64,000 nucleotides of DNA from Haloplasma contractile SSD-17B (GCF_000215935.2 NZ_AFNU02000013.1:1-64000), one strand, 5' to 3'. Positions 44,017 to 54,840 are shown, counted from the first letter of the stretch. Notes: a model not told the origin generated them from the sequence alone. Program-made: numbers and translations.

Positions 44017-45279
44017 ATGAAACACTATATTATGTTTGTAGCTATATTAGCAGTTCTACTAACTGGGTGTAACACTGAGCCCCCACTAGGACCAACAGCA
44101 TTTATCACAGATGTGAAAACGGAGCAAAATGTTTTGTCTTTTACTACTAAAATAATTGATGAAGCTGAAGTAATTGATTATGCTACGATCACCATTACGG
44201 ACAGTATTGGTAACGAAGTGTTTTCTCAACTAACAAAGAGTAGAGCGACCGATTACATTATATTCGATGAGTTAGTTACTGAAGAGATGTATACGATTGA
44301 GGTAAAAGCTACCTATGGAGATCAAGTAGATGAAATTTTAGGAAACTATAGATTAACTACAAGTACATGGCTTGAGGGGGGGCAGGGTGAAATCTACGAT
44401 ATTAATTTCTCTGGAAATACAGTTACTGTCGATGTAACCACTACATTCGAGCATTCTTCTAATTATATTACATTAGAATTACATCAAGATGGTAGATTGA
44501 TTTCTGAAATTTTAAGTCGTGAAATAAATTCACCTTCTGAAACATTTCGTAATCAAAAGATAGAAGGTTTAATCGCGGGTGAGTCCTATAAACTTGTACT
44601 CAATTATATTGATACCACTACAGGTGAATTCACTCTATTAGATTCTTATGACTTTACGATGGAAGAGTATGCGAGCCCAACAGGCAGTCTAAATAACCAC
44701 GAATTACATACGAATACGCTTGTATTTGATGCGATGATTGCAGACCCAGATGATGTGTTAGATGATGCAATCATTGAAATTTACAGTGATCATCTTGTCA
44801 TTACATCAATTGGTTTAACAGATGGCTTAGTTAAAAATGGTATAAATGAGGATGCATTCTTCACAGCATTAAATCCAAATGAAACCTATACGGTTAAACT
44901 ATTTGGTTACTACATGAACGGTGTCGATGTTTATGAACAGGTTCTAATGGATGAGTTTACAATTACAACTGAAGACTTTCTAGTTACTGGGGCAATCGTT
45001 TTACCTGTTCTTAGCGGAAACAGAATCACATTTGATACTAGAATGAGTGATCCGTACAATATGATTACAGGTCTTTCAGTCCTTTTAGTATCCGATAATA
45101 CTATTATAGCTGAGTTAACACCACAGCATGGACTTGTGACAAACGGTGTAAATCAAGGTGTTTATTTCTCTGATTTACCTACCGGTGCAACCTACCAAAT
45201 TAAAATTATAGCTAACTACTTTGACGGAGCAACTACTCATGATTACGTTATTTTAGATGAGTATGAGTTTAGGAATTAA
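44017..45279 (+). CDS. Lipoprotein with repeated beta-sandwich (FN3-like) modules
   Basis: 420 residues. Lipobox LLTGC follows a short signal peptide. Four modules of about 95 residues follow, each ending with a Y-x-V/I-K-x-x-x-x-Y-x-x-G strand pair. The last two modules share the phrase D/H-GLVKNGINEDAFF or GLVTNGVNQGVYF, showing internal duplication. No catalytic motif. Surface-anchored, role unknown. ATG 44017 is preferred to GTG 44008; the ribosome site (GGGATGTGA) is weak. Confidence 0.72.
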   Translation: MKHYIMFVAILAVLLTGCNTEPPLGPTAFITDVKTEQNVLSFTTKIIDEAEVIDYATITITDSIGNEVFSQLTKSRATDYIIFDELVTEEMYTIEVKATYGDQVDEILGNYRLTTSTWLEGGQGEIYDINFSGNTVTVDVTTTFEHSSNYITLELHQDGRLISEILSREINSPSETFRNQKIEGLIAGESYKLVLNYIDTTTGEFTLLDSYDFTMEEYASPTGSLNNHELHTNTLVFDAMIADPDDVLDDAIIEIYSDHLVITSIGLTDGLVKNGINEDAFFTALNPNETYTVKLFGYYMNGVDVYEQVLMDEFTITTEDFLVTGAIVLPVLSGNRITFDTRMSDPYNMITGLSVLLVSDNTIIAELTPQHGLVTNGVNQGVYFSDLPTGATYQIKIIANYFDGATTHDYVILDEYEFRN

Positions 45280-45392
45280 AGACTAACTAGCATATTAAAT
45301 AGAATAAACAATGACTATATAAACTTAAATTTAGGAAAATAATATTAATAAAGGACAAAAGTCGAAGGCATCTATTAGCTGGAGCTTTTTCT

Positions 45393-45420
45393 CCCCTGAC
45401 GAAAGTCGGGGTTTTTTTTC
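45393..45420 (+). terminator. Terminator of the FN3-like lipoprotein gene
   Basis: CCCCTGAC-GAAA-GTCGGGG tetraloop hairpin followed by T8. Confidence 0.9.
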
Positions 45421-45443
45421 GTATTTTTTTAGAAGTGCTTTTA

Positions 45444-45479
45444 AATAACTAATCTAAATTAGAATTAGTTATTTTTTTT
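45444..45479. terminator. Second hairpin with T tail
   Basis: AATAACTAAT/ATTAGTTATT stem followed by T6. Weak because it is AT-only, possibly a back-up terminator. Confidence 0.55.
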
Positions 45480-45835
45480 ATTACTCTTTGTTCTCTATAT
45501 TGATATTTACATAACGGAAAATACTGGTTATAATGGTAATACATAACTTTATAAGAACTATAATAATGAAGGATATAATCATTAATGACTGTACTACGAC
45601 ACTTACTATTTTTTACATATGTGGTTGTACTCGCTTAGTTATTACGAAATGATTTTTTATTAGTAGTAATATTATAATAATGAAGCTGTTATTACATTAG
45701 CGAATACTTTATAGCTATCATTAACCGACTATCGGTCGCTTTTACATTCCAATGAACTTATTCATAGTTTCATGTTCAGGAATGATGACCGTATTTTTTT
45801 ATTGGATTATTAGAATTTGTAGAGTGGAGTGATGC

Positions 45836-46396
45836 GTGATTAAAACAATTAGGAAAAACAACCTTTTAAAGCAGGATTCTTTTTCAGTATTTAAGACAAG
45901 TTACTTTGTATTATGTTTTTTAATCCTATTTAGTTTATTTGAGCCTATTCTTTCGAATTTCGCTGATCAGATTTTTGGATATGAAAATGGAATTTCTATT
46001 ACTGATTTTACAATAACGTTAATAGTTATAGTTGCTATAATATTTTTAGTATTGTTTTCATTTATGTATGTTCTTATTAGTAAAGGCTATCAACTTAATA
46101 ATCGTACATCCCAAAAAGTAGTAATCAAGTCTCATCACTTTATTGCAGAACTCACACAGTTATCTTTTCTTACTAAAATCGCGTTTGCAGTCATTATAAT
46201 CAATCACAAGTATGACTTCTATATATTTCTAAGTATTATACCTATCGCTACTATGATTGCAGTTCCAGTAGAAATCTTAAACTACTTAAAGTATAAATAC
46301 GACCGTCGATTATTTATAGCGGTGCTTTCACTATTCACATTACTTATTATCTTGTTAGCAATTTTCAATTACAGCAATAAAAATATAATCAAATAG
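45836..46396 (+). CDS. Hypothetical membrane protein, about five TM
   Basis: 186 residues with a basic N-terminus and hydrophobic segments near 22-40, 60-80, 95-115, 122-140 and 155-175. No recognised motif. The start is GTG with GTGGAG 9 bases upstream. Function unknown. Confidence 0.6.
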   Translation: MIKTIRKNNLLKQDSFSVFKTSYFVLCFLILFSLFEPILSNFADQIFGYENGISITDFTITLIVIVAIIFLVLFSFMYVLISKGYQLNNRTSQKVVIKSHHFIAELTQLSFLTKIAFAVIIINHKYDFYIFLSIIPIATMIAVPVEILNYLKYKYDRRLFIAVLSLFTLLIILLAIFNYSNKNIIK

Positions 46397-46649
46397 GCAG
46401 GACATATGGTAATTCGACTCGCACTACATTGTAAGAAATACTTAAAACAGAAGGTACTCCACTTCGTGAAACACTTTATTTTAATATAGAACATTGTATA
46501 ACTTAAAAACAACCATGCTTTTGACAACTGTCACCCTTATATTCTCTTAGGTATGCAAATACAAAGTGCGATGACAGTATTTGTATCGAATATGAAACGA
46601 ATAGTAAAGCTTAGAGTGTGGTAATTACTCAATTTAGTATATAAAAATA
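46397..46649. other. Convergent intergenic region
   Basis: No gene recognised between the membrane protein gene and the glmS terminator. Confidence 0.3.
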
Positions 46650-46692
46650 AAAAAAGGTAGGAATTGAAAGAAAAATCAATCCTACCTTTTTT
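46650..46692. terminator. glmS terminator
   Basis: AAAAAAGGTAGGA/TCCTACCTTTTTT stem 85 bases past the glmS stop, with T runs on both strands. Confidence 0.88.
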
Positions 46693-46776
46693 CATGAATT
46701 TTGATACTCTCTGAGAGGTGCTATATTTTCAGTACCCTCCCTAAAAGTCTGAGCCTTTTAATAATTATATATACAA

Positions 46777-48570
46777 TTATTCAACCGTAACAGATTTTGC
46801 TAAGTTACGTGGTTTATCAATATCTAAATCTCTATGTAATGCTGCATAGTAAGCAATTAATTGAGTTGGAACAATTGTTACAAGTGGTGTTAACGTTGGG
46901 TGAACATCATCTATAATAACTTGATCTGTTTTCTGGCTAATTGATTTTTGTGAGATAACAACTGTGTTTCCCCCTCTTGATTTTACCTCTTTGACATTCG
47001 AACGTGTATTTAAGTTAATTTCGTCTTGTGAAATAACAGCAATTACCGGTGTTCCTTTTTCGATTAGCGCAATGGTACCATGCTTTAACTCTCCCGCAGC
47101 AAATCCTTCTGTTTGAATGTATGATATTTCTTTAAGTTTCAAAGCTGCTTCAAGTGCTACATAGTAGTCTATATGACGCCCAATATAGAAGCAGTTACGC
47201 GTATCTTTTAGATATTTCCCTGCAATTTCATCAAAAAGTTCTTTTTCATCACAGATTGATTCAATAACTGTAGCAACAATCGATAGTTCATGGTGAAGTT
47301 CTTCGTGATTCATATTGTCACCAATTAGTGCCGACAAAATTGTTAAAACTGCAATGTTTGCTGTATAAGCCTTAGTTGATGCCACTGCGATTTCTGGACC
47401 TGCATGCAGTAACAACGTATAGTCTGCTTCACGCGATAATGTTGAGCCTTCTACGTTTGTTAATGTTAGTGACTTGTAACCCAATTTCTTAATCTTTACT
47501 AATACAGCACGGCAATCTGCAGTCTCTCCAGATTGTGAAACAAATAAAAATAATGGTTTCTTACTTACGATTGGTGTGTTATAAACAAACTCGCTAGCAA
47601 TATGAACTTCAACTGGTTTGTTTCCAATTTTCTCTAGTAGTTGTTTTCCAATTAATCCCGCATTGTAACTCGTACCTGCTGCAATGATGTATATTCTGTC
47701 TGATTCTTTTACCGTATCAACTATCTCTTGATCAATTTGTAGCTTACCATCTTTTTCATACTCTTGTATAATACGTCTAATAACAAATGGTTGCTCATCG
47801 ATTTCTTTCAACATAAAATGAGGATATACCCCTTTTTCAATGTCGTTTGCATCTATTTTAGTTACAAACGGATCACGCTTTACCTTTACTCCCGTCATTT
47901 CAAAAATTTCAATGTTATCTCTTGTAATTTTAACATACTCTAAATCATCAATTTCATAGAAAGTATTCGTCTGTTTAAGCATCGCAAGTGAATCTGATCC
48001 TATCATATTAAATCCATCACCTTTACCAATTAGAAGAGGTGATTTGTTCTTAATAGCATATAACACATCTGGATTTTCATGATCAATTATTCCTAATGCA
48101 TATGATCCGTGTAATACTTTAATTAGCTGTCTGATTGCAATTTCAATGTCTCCATCGTCCTGATTGAAGAACTGGTCGAATAGCTCGACAACTAATTCAG
48201 TATCTGTCTCTGAAACAAAGTTAAATCCATCGAAATACTTTTCTCTTAATTCATCCTCGTTTTCAATAACTCCGTTATGAACTAATGTAAAACGTTTGTT
48301 TGCACTTTGATGTGGATGTGAGTTTACATGATTGGGTTCGCCATGTGTTGCCCAGCGCGTATGTCCAATTCCCATAGTTGAGGGAACATCTTCTACAATA
48401 GAACGCAAGTGAGCAATTCTTCCTTGGTCTTTAAAGATGCAAACACCTTCATTTTCGTTATAAACTGCAATTCCTGCTGAGTCATACCCACGATATTCTA
48501 ATTTCTCAAGTCCCGTTAACAAAATTTCCTTTACATCATTCTGACCAATGTAGCCAACAATACCACACAT
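46777..48570 (-). CDS. glmS: Glutamine-fructose-6-phosphate aminotransferase
   Basis: 597 residues. The N-terminal glutaminase domain begins MCGIVGYIG, with Cys at position 2 becoming the nucleophile, and has GHTRWATHGEPN. Two SIS sugar-isomerase domains follow (AAGTSYNAGLIGKQLLEKIG; SQSGETADCRAVL; C-terminal LAKSVTVE). It makes glucosamine-6-phosphate, the entry to peptidoglycan precursors and amino sugars. AGGAGG precedes ATG. A glmS ribozyme sits in the 5' leader and provides feedback control. Confidence 0.98.
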   Translation of the reverse strand: MCGIVGYIGQNDVKEILLTGLEKLEYRGYDSAGIAVYNENEGVCIFKDQGRIAHLRSIVEDVPSTMGIGHTRWATHGEPNHVNSHPHQSANKRFTLVHNGVIENEDELREKYFDGFNFVSETDTELVVELFDQFFNQDDGDIEIAIRQLIKVLHGSYALGIIDHENPDVLYAIKNKSPLLIGKGDGFNMIGSDSLAMLKQTNTFYEIDDLEYVKITRDNIEIFEMTGVKVKRDPFVTKIDANDIEKGVYPHFMLKEIDEQPFVIRRIIQEYEKDGKLQIDQEIVDTVKESDRIYIIAAGTSYNAGLIGKQLLEKIGNKPVEVHIASEFVYNTPIVSKKPLFLFVSQSGETADCRAVLVKIKKLGYKSLTLTNVEGSTLSREADYTLLLHAGPEIAVASTKAYTANIAVLTILSALIGDNMNHEELHHELSIVATVIESICDEKELFDEIAGKYLKDTRNCFYIGRHIDYYVALEAALKLKEISYIQTEGFAAGELKHGTIALIEKGTPVIAVISQDEINLNTRSNVKEVKSRGGNTVVISQKSISQKTDQVIIDDVHPTLTPLVTIVPTQLIAYYAALHRDLDIDKPRNLAKSVTVE

Positions 48571-48615
48571 AATAAAATTCCTCCTATTGTTTTTTAGTTA
48601 TGTTGGCACCTACAT

Positions 48616-48754
48616 CTTAATCTTACCTTTGTACAACCAGTCACCCAGTTGCTTTGTATAAGATTTTTTTAGTGCAGATGAGCACTAGAAGGTATCCGCC
48701 GATTTTCGATCACCCTTCTCCTCGTCTACTATGAACTATCATAGTTCTGGCGCT
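48616..48754 (-). ncRNA. glmS ribozyme (glucosamine-6-phosphate-activated)
   Basis: The minus strand upstream of glmS carries the conserved core of the class. The cleavage-site start AGCGCCAGAACT is at 48754-48743, followed by GACGAGGAGAAGGGT, ATCGAAAATCGGCGGATACC and a 3' helix with GCAACTGGGTGACTGGTTG. Cleavage is expected between A48754 and G48753. Binding of glucosamine-6-phosphate triggers self-cleavage and lowers GlmS. The ribozyme ends about 45 bases before the start codon. Confidence 0.95.
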
Positions 48755-48982
48755 TTTATAAATCTAGTTTTAGGTGCACATTAAATTATATCATTATTTT
48801 AATATTTTGACACTGCTTTTTATTCATTAAGAGATTTTTTAGACCATTTCCACTAGTAAAACGTTTACGTAGAAGAATATAGTTCGACGATTGAACTGCT
48901 TTAATAAAGGAGAATGATCAGTAAACAACCATTCTCCTATTAATATATTATGAATTATAGTACATCTATGTTAAATATTTCA
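48755..48982. promoter_or_regulatory. glmS promoter region and ptsI end
   Basis: AT-rich. It includes the ptsI-side terminator hairpin (48904-48938). The glmS promoter should lie just upstream of 48754 but is not resolved. A partly cre-like GTAAAACGTTTACG at 48848-48861 misses outer consensus bases. Confidence 0.35.
48904..48938 (-). terminator. Terminator after ptsI
   Basis: AGGAGAATG/CATTCTCCT perfect stem with a broken T tract (TTTATT) on minus, separating the mtl-ptsI unit from glmS. Confidence 0.7.
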
Positions 48983-50689
48983 TTATTTAATTGAATCGTT
49001 AACAAGATTTACAACCTCATCGGTCGTCGATTGATCTGCCGCTTTATTTGCTAGTTTATTCATATCCTTCATGTTTAACTTTTTAATAAGTTTTCGTGTT
49101 TTAAGTATGCTAGTTGCACTCATACTAAATTCATCTAATCCTAATCCAAGTAATACAGGTACTGCTAATTCATCACCAGCCATTTCGCCACACATTCCTA
49201 CCCATTTACCTTCTTTATGTGCTGCATCAATAACAAGTTTAATTAAACGTAGCAGCGAAGGATTTAATGGTTGATATAAATAAGATACATGTTCATTCAT
49301 TCTATCTGCAGCAAATGTATATTGAATTAAGTCATTTGTTCCAATACTGAAGAAATCTACAATCTTAGCAAATTGATCTGCCAGCAAGGCAGCCGATGGA
49401 ATCTCAACCATCATCCCAATTTGTATGCGATCACTTACTTGTATACCTTCGTCAAGTAATTCTTGCTTCACATCATTAAGTAATGTCTTTGCGTCTTTAA
49501 ACTCTTGAATCGTTGCAATCATTGGGAACATGATACGTAGTGATCCATAAGTACTTGCACGAAGTAATGCTCTTAATTGAGTTTTAAATATCTCACGACG
49601 ATCTAAGCATAAACGAATTGCTCGATATCCTAAGAATGGATTTAATTCTTTTGGCATCTTTAAATATGGCAATTCTTTGTCTCCACCTATGTCAAGTGTC
49701 CGAATGACAACCGGCTTACCATTCATACCTTTTAATACTTTTTGGTATGCTTTGAACTGCTCCTCCTCAGTTGGGAAGTCAGAACGGTTCATGTATAGGA
49801 ACTCGGTTCTAAATAAACCGATTCCTTCCGCTCCATGACTTATAACACCTTTTAAATCATTTGGTGTTCCAATATTTGCAGCTAGTTCAACATGATAATC
49901 ATCATTTGTTAAGGTTGGTTGATCTTTTAAGACCTTAAGCTCCTCTTGCTCTTGTTCGTAGTTCGCTTTTAAATCTTTATAATGAACGATTTGCTCATCA
50001 GTTGGATTTATAATGACTTCTCCATTTAATGCATCAAGTATGATTAAATCACCATCTTGGATCGATTCCATCACAGTCTTTGTCCCTACAACTGCTGGTA
50101 ATTCTAAACTTCTAGCCATGATAGCTGAATGAGAAGTTCTACCACCAATATTTGTGATAAAGCCTTTAACAATCTCAGGATTAATCCCTGCCGTATCGGA
50201 CGGTGTTAGATCATTTGCAATTAAAATGGACTCCTCACTAATAAGAGATGGATCATTCGACTTTACATTCATTAGAATAGATAAAAGGCGATTTGTTACA
50301 TCTCTTATATCACTAGCTCTTTCTTTCATGTATTCATTGTCCATGTTTTCAAAAATCATGACAAATTGATCACGTATCTCTTTCACCGCAAACTCTGCAT
50401 TTACTTTCTCTTCCATCACTTTAGACTTTACTGGTTCGATTAATTCAGGATCCTTTACAACCAATAAGTGTGCTTCAAAAATCTTTGCTTGTTCTTCACC
50501 CATCGTTTCAAATGCTTGCTGCCTTATTATTTCTAACTGATTCGATGCTTCTTCAATTGCCGCACTAAACCTAGCACATTCTTCCTCTGGATTAGATATC
50601 ACTTGCTTTGTAATGTCTAATTTAATCTCTTCAAGTTTATAAGCGGGTGCAATCGCTATCCCATTACTTGCTACGATCCCCTTAATCAT
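48983..50689 (-). CDS. ptsI: PTS enzyme I (phosphoenolpyruvate-protein phosphotransferase)
   Basis: 568 residues, full length. The phosphorylated His187 is in [12 protein letters not shown]. The PEP-binding barrel shows [22 protein letters not shown] and [20 protein letters not shown]. It passes phosphate from PEP to HPr. It lies 13 bases after mtlD as the last gene of the mannitol operon; ptsH is not beside it, unlike the usual ptsHI arrangement. Ribosome site AGGATGTGA. Confidence 0.97.
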   Translation of the reverse strand: MIKGIVASNGIAIAPAYKLEEIKLDITKQVISNPEEECARFSAAIEEASNQLEIIRQQAFETMGEEQAKIFEAHLLVVKDPELIEPVKSKVMEEKVNAEFAVKEIRDQFVMIFENMDNEYMKERASDIRDVTNRLLSILMNVKSNDPSLISEESILIANDLTPSDTAGINPEIVKGFITNIGGRTSHSAIMARSLELPAVVGTKTVMESIQDGDLIILDALNGEVIINPTDEQIVHYKDLKANYEQEQEELKVLKDQPTLTNDDYHVELAANIGTPNDLKGVISHGAEGIGLFRTEFLYMNRSDFPTEEEQFKAYQKVLKGMNGKPVVIRTLDIGGDKELPYLKMPKELNPFLGYRAIRLCLDRREIFKTQLRALLRASTYGSLRIMFPMIATIQEFKDAKTLLNDVKQELLDEGIQVSDRIQIGMMVEIPSAALLADQFAKIVDFFSIGTNDLIQYTFAADRMNEHVSYLYQPLNPSLLRLIKLVIDAAHKEGKWVGMCGEMAGDELAVPVLLGLGLDEFSMSATSILKTRKLIKKLNMKDMNKLANKAADQSTTDEVVNLVNDSIK

Positions 50690-50702
50690 GTTACATCACA
50701 TC

Positions 50703-51866
50703 CTATTTGTCTGAGTTTATATTAATGTATGCTGTTTTAATCTTATTAAATGCAGGATTATTTTCTTTAATTCCTGTAAAATTTGTAATAGCTCTTTGAA
50801 TTCCCTGTTCATTTATATACTTTTGTATTTCTTGTGCTTCTTCGTCTTCATTATGATCATAGGCCAATGCAAAGCCAATCATAGTAGTTAAATAATCAAC
50901 CCTAAGATTTAGGGTTAATGCCTCATTTAATGGCTTTACAAACCGATCATTTGGTCCCACTTTTCGTTTTGGGGCACGTGCAACACGTGTTATTTCATCT
51001 TTAATTTCAGGATTTGCAAACCGCTTCATTGTTTTTTGAATATACTCCTTATGCGATTCTGAATCAAATCCATATTTTTTACATAACATAGCGCCTGTTT
51101 CATCTAAAACACCTAATACGAATGTTTTAATTACTTCATCCTTCATTGCCATGGGAATAAAGTCATATCCCTTATGATAAGCAACATAGGCACAAGTCGC
51201 ATGTCCTGTATTGACTGTAAATAGTTTGCGCTCTATATATGGCGTGAGGTCATCTGCTAGTTTAACGCCTTGTAAATCGTTAAGTTCACCTTTAACTGCT
51301 TTTCGTTCAATTACCCACTCAAAGAAAGGTTCTACCATGACATAGAGCGGATCTTCATGTGATTGATTGGGAACGATACGATCAACTGCAGAGTTAGGAA
51401 ATCCAATATATTCATCACAGAATGATTGTTCATCCTTTGTCAATCCTTTATATATCGCCTCTTTCAATATGTCAGTTCCACCAATGGCATTTTCGCATGC
51501 GATTATATTTAAATAATCAGTATTATTTGCCTCAATACGCTTTTTAATTCCCGATACTATTGATGTTGCTATAACTGGAAGTATACTAGTTCCAACAGCG
51601 GTCGTTATTAGATCAGCTTCACTAATTAAAGCATTAACTTTTTGCGCTTCATTTATACTATTATATCCATCAACCTCATCAACTGACAACACTTCTTTTT
51701 CTTCACCGATTACTTCTACTTGATACGCATGCTGCTTTTTTAATGCTGAAATAACTTCATCATTGATATCTACAAATGTAACGTGATAACCAGACCTGTT
51801 TAAAACAAGTCCTATAAAACCTCGGCCTATATTTCCTGCACCGAAATGCACACTTTTTAAATTCAT
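50703..51866 (-). CDS. mtlD: Mannitol-1-phosphate 5-dehydrogenase
   Basis: 387 residues. The NAD-binding start is VHFGAGNIGRGFIGLVLNRS; family motifs AVGTSILP, CENAIGGTD, FPNSAVDRIVP and VNTGHATCAYVAYHKGYDF follow. It oxidises mannitol-1-phosphate to fructose-6-phosphate. ATG at 51866 begins one base after the mtlF stop, with AGGTG inside the mtlF end; the longer frame from GTG 51875 overlaps that site. Confidence 0.96.
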   Translation of the reverse strand: MNLKSVHFGAGNIGRGFIGLVLNRSGYHVTFVDINDEVISALKKQHAYQVEVIGEEKEVLSVDEVDGYNSINEAQKVNALISEADLITTAVGTSILPVIATSIVSGIKKRIEANNTDYLNIIACENAIGGTDILKEAIYKGLTKDEQSFCDEYIGFPNSAVDRIVPNQSHEDPLYVMVEPFFEWVIERKAVKGELNDLQGVKLADDLTPYIERKLFTVNTGHATCAYVAYHKGYDFIPMAMKDEVIKTFVLGVLDETGAMLCKKYGFDSESHKEYIQKTMKRFANPEIKDEITRVARAPKRKVGPNDRFVKPLNEALTLNLRVDYLTTMIGFALAYDHNEDEEAQEIQKYINEQGIQRAITNFTGIKENNPAFNKIKTAYININSDK

Positions 51867-51867
51867 T

Positions 51868-52296
51868 TTAATCACCTATTAGTTTATTTATTAATGATTG
51901 TTTATCTTCAATCTGAGACATTTCCTTTACTAACGCTTCATCTTGGCAACTGATTGCAATCTTAGACAAAATGTCTAAATGGTCATTATCTTTACCTGCA
52001 ATTCCTATAACTATATGAGCAGTATTCCCATTTCCAAAGTCTACACCATTAGGGTATTGTATTACACTAATCCCAGACTTAATAATCTCTTTTTTAGCAT
52101 CGTCAGTTCCATGAGGGATAGCAACGTGATTCCCAATATATGTGGTTACTACTTCTTCACGCTCATGCATTTTACTAATATACGCCTCTTTTACACATCC
52201 GCTTTCAACAAGCATGTGACCAGCTAAATCAATTGCTTCTTTTTTACTATCACCTTCTTGTGTCACCTTTTTAATCGTAATTTCATTTAATTCCAT
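51868..52296 (-). CDS. mtlF: Mannitol-specific PTS enzyme IIA
   Basis: 142 residues. The active His62 is in GNHVAIPHGTDD. It receives phosphate from HPr and passes it to the IIB domain of MtlA. It is separate from MtlA, as in Bacillus/Geobacillus, not fused as in E. coli. ATG 52296 lies one base after the mtlR stop and 9 bases after AGAGG; the TTG at 52305 is less likely. Confidence 0.94.
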   Translation of the reverse strand: MELNEITIKKVTQEGDSKKEAIDLAGHMLVESGCVKEAYISKMHEREEVVTTYIGNHVAIPHGTDDAKKEIIKSGISVIQYPNGVDFGNGNTAHIVIGIAGKDNDHLDILSKIAISCQDEALVKEMSQIEDKQSLINKLIGD

Positions 52297-52297
52297 G

Positions 52298-54268
52298 TTA
52301 TTCAACCTCTTTCAGTTTTGTAATAATATATTGTTTGATGTATTGGATTGGTTCGTTTTTTATTATTGTGATAAAGTCTTCATCTCGTATTAATAAAGTA
52401 CTTATTAAATTAAAAAGTTTCATCTCCAAATCACCCAGCTGAACAGGTGACAACATCATAAGATACGTATCAGCCTCCATAACTTCTCCAGTCATGGCCT
52501 TTACATCCTGTGTTTCACCTAGATAAATAAAGTTCATTGTTGGCTTTTTAACGTTATTACATCTTGCATGATATAGAGCACACTTCGTACCAGGAATTCC
52601 TAATCCACCTAATTTCTCGCGTTTAATTAGGCGTTCATAAACTTTTTCGATATCTGTAATTAAGTGATCATTGTTTAAAACTGTTAATGCTTGTATTAAG
52701 ATTCCCCGTTTATCATCCTCAGTTGAATTAAACTGCCTAAAGGTAATATTAACATTTTCTAGTACTTCTTTCGGATAGGATTTCAGTGCTTGATAGTTTT
52801 CATTATTTTTATGCTTCACAAATTTGTGATATAGTTGTTTTCTAAGTACTTTTCTTATCTTCGAAACATCTTCTTCTACTAGTAAAGGACTTACTATGAA
52901 ATAATTATCTAAATCCAGATGGACAGTTGAAATAATTAGATCAAAATTAGTCATGTCATAATCTTTCAACCTAGACACAGATGTATTAATGGGTACTACA
53001 TTTATAAACTGGGATTTTAGGCGACTTACTAACATCTTAGAAGTTCCCATTCCACCTGCGCACACGACTAATACTTTTAATTTGAACATTGACTGCGTTT
53101 CTTCAATTTTTGATATAAAATAAAGCATAATATATCCTATATCATACTCATTGAAACTATGATAGAAATTATTTTTAACAGCTGTCTTTAATATATTAAA
53201 CAACTCTAGGTATTCATTCATAAGATCCTTAATCAGTCTTTGGTCATCTGATTTATATTGATTAATTTTCTTCAATTGACGATCAATGTGATTTATCAAA
53301 TCACTGTATAACTTATAATCATTTGAGAAGTTATAACCTACCTTTTCAGATACTTCACTTATCATATCGGAAACACTTGCGCGTAAATCAAAATCGTAAT
53401 CGATGAATAAATCGAACTGAATATATTTTGATAAAATATTAGCTAAGTAATTAACTTCTAATCCTGATAATTTAAGCTGTCTAGAAAATTTTATAATAAG
53501 TGGATTTGTTACATCAAATTCATCTTCTGTATCTTTAATATAGTAGTCATGGTCGAGACGTTTCATAATAATCGCAATCATGAACGCTAATTCAATAATA
53601 TTTTCATCGGAGATGTATTGACCCGCTTCACCAAAGATGATTTCGATTTCTTCAATATAATCACTAAGTGATTCTGGATTAATAAATTCATCCATGTAAT
53701 CATACATATGAGAGGGGATAATTGAATACAGTGGTTTTCCCTCAATTAAAGGGATCAAATAAAAATCCCTTAAATAATCTTTCAAGACTTGAAAAATTAT
53801 TGTTCTTTTATCTTGTTCATTAGATTCAAATATTACTCCAAGACCACGTTTTCGATTAATTATGGATTTTGTGTTGAGCATATACGATTCTAATTCTTCT
53901 AAATCTTTTGAACAAATGTGAGTGTTCGTGTTTGTTTCAGAAGCAAGCGCATAGAGTTTAATGTAGTCTTTTTCCTTAAAGAGTAGGGATAATATAATTA
54001 ATAATCGTTCATACTTCGTATACTCCGTCAAATCCATAACAGAAAGCATTTCATCTTTTTGTTTATCAGATCCCATTAGCCTGATAATATTATCTTCAAC
54101 ATTCAATTGCAGGTCAAATTGACGAATTGTATCTTTAATTTTTATTAGGTCTCGGCGTATTGTACGCGCACTTACATTCAGTTCATTAGCTAGTGATTTT
54201 ATTGTAACCTCTTTATAAGGACTCAGTATTGAATTCAATATCCTTCGTTCTCTTGCTGTTATATACAT
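52298..54268 (-). CDS. mtlR: Mannitol operon activator with PRD domains
   Basis: 656 residues. An N-terminal helix-turn-helix pair is followed by two PRD regulatory domains, a IIB(Gat)-like domain (LKVLVVCAGGMGTSKMLVSR) and a IIA-like domain (GGLGIPGTKCALYHAR, with His). In Bacillota MtlR, PRD phosphorylation by HPr and dephosphorylation of IIB tune activation of mtlA transcription. GAGGTG precedes the ATG. A 572-base gap with a terminator separates it from mtlA. Confidence 0.95.
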   Translation of the reverse strand: MYITARERRILNSILSPYKEVTIKSLANELNVSARTIRRDLIKIKDTIRQFDLQLNVEDNIIRLMGSDKQKDEMLSVMDLTEYTKYERLLIILSLLFKEKDYIKLYALASETNTNTHICSKDLEELESYMLNTKSIINRKRGLGVIFESNEQDKRTIIFQVLKDYLRDFYLIPLIEGKPLYSIIPSHMYDYMDEFINPESLSDYIEEIEIIFGEAGQYISDENIIELAFMIAIIMKRLDHDYYIKDTEDEFDVTNPLIIKFSRQLKLSGLEVNYLANILSKYIQFDLFIDYDFDLRASVSDMISEVSEKVGYNFSNDYKLYSDLINHIDRQLKKINQYKSDDQRLIKDLMNEYLELFNILKTAVKNNFYHSFNEYDIGYIMLYFISKIEETQSMFKLKVLVVCAGGMGTSKMLVSRLKSQFINVVPINTSVSRLKDYDMTNFDLIISTVHLDLDNYFIVSPLLVEEDVSKIRKVLRKQLYHKFVKHKNNENYQALKSYPKEVLENVNITFRQFNSTEDDKRGILIQALTVLNNDHLITDIEKVYERLIKREKLGGLGIPGTKCALYHARCNNVKKPTMNFIYLGETQDVKAMTGEVMEADTYLMMLSPVQLGDLEMKLFNLISTLLIRDEDFITIIKNEPIQYIKQYIITKLKEVE

Positions 54269-54779
54269 TGATTCACCTCAATCTAGATAGCAAGCAACAT
54301 TATTTTTGCAAAAGTTAATCATTCAATCACCGTTTATATTATATTATACTGAATATGAAAATAGTAGTTTTAGTAAGTGGAGATTTGTCATCAACTCTTT
54401 GACTATTTTTAAGTTTGCTTTTTATCTATTTATAGTGTTATTATTAACCTGAATAGTCGTATTATAACCTTTTGTTGATAATGAAGCTTTGTCCTTGCTA
54501 TCATTACTAAATTCAATAGTTAGTGAAGATGTTGCTCTTGAAAAGTTTTACAAACATTATCTCTACATATAATAGACAGTTTCATACCTTACTTAATCAT
54601 AGTTAACTCAAATTGATTGTAATTTGTTTTCGTTCTAAACTTGAACTTGTATAAATTTATTATTAAGAATAACTCGTTTAATAATCAATATTAATTAAAT
54701 TTACTAGCAGAACTAATTAGTAACAAAGCAAAACAATTTTTAGTTTCAATCTATCATTTTATTTCATGATTGTTTTTAT
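54269..54779. other. Gap between mtlA and mtlR
   Basis: About 510 AT-rich bases with no supported gene. It likely holds a separate mtlR promoter. No tandem repeat was noticed. Confidence 0.3.
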
Positions 54780-54819
54780 TTAAAATCCCACGGTATACAT
54801 GATCGTCTACCGTGGGATT
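54780..54819 (-). terminator. mtlA terminator
   Basis: Perfect 12-bp stem AATCCCACGGTA/TACCGTGGGATT followed on minus by TTTAAATAAA. It may be partial, letting some transcript reach mtlR. Confidence 0.85.
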
Positions 54820-54840
54820 ATCTTTATATTTGGATTATTT

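Larger units (their letters stand above)
45280..45835. other. Intergenic region with two terminators
   Basis: About 550 bases. Beyond the terminators at 45393-45420 and 45444-45479 nothing gene-like is seen. Confidence 0.35.

Noticed and set aside
48848-48861. cre site upstream of glmS
   Set aside because: The core AAAACGTTTAC fits, but the outer conserved bases are wrong at three positions. Listed only as weak.
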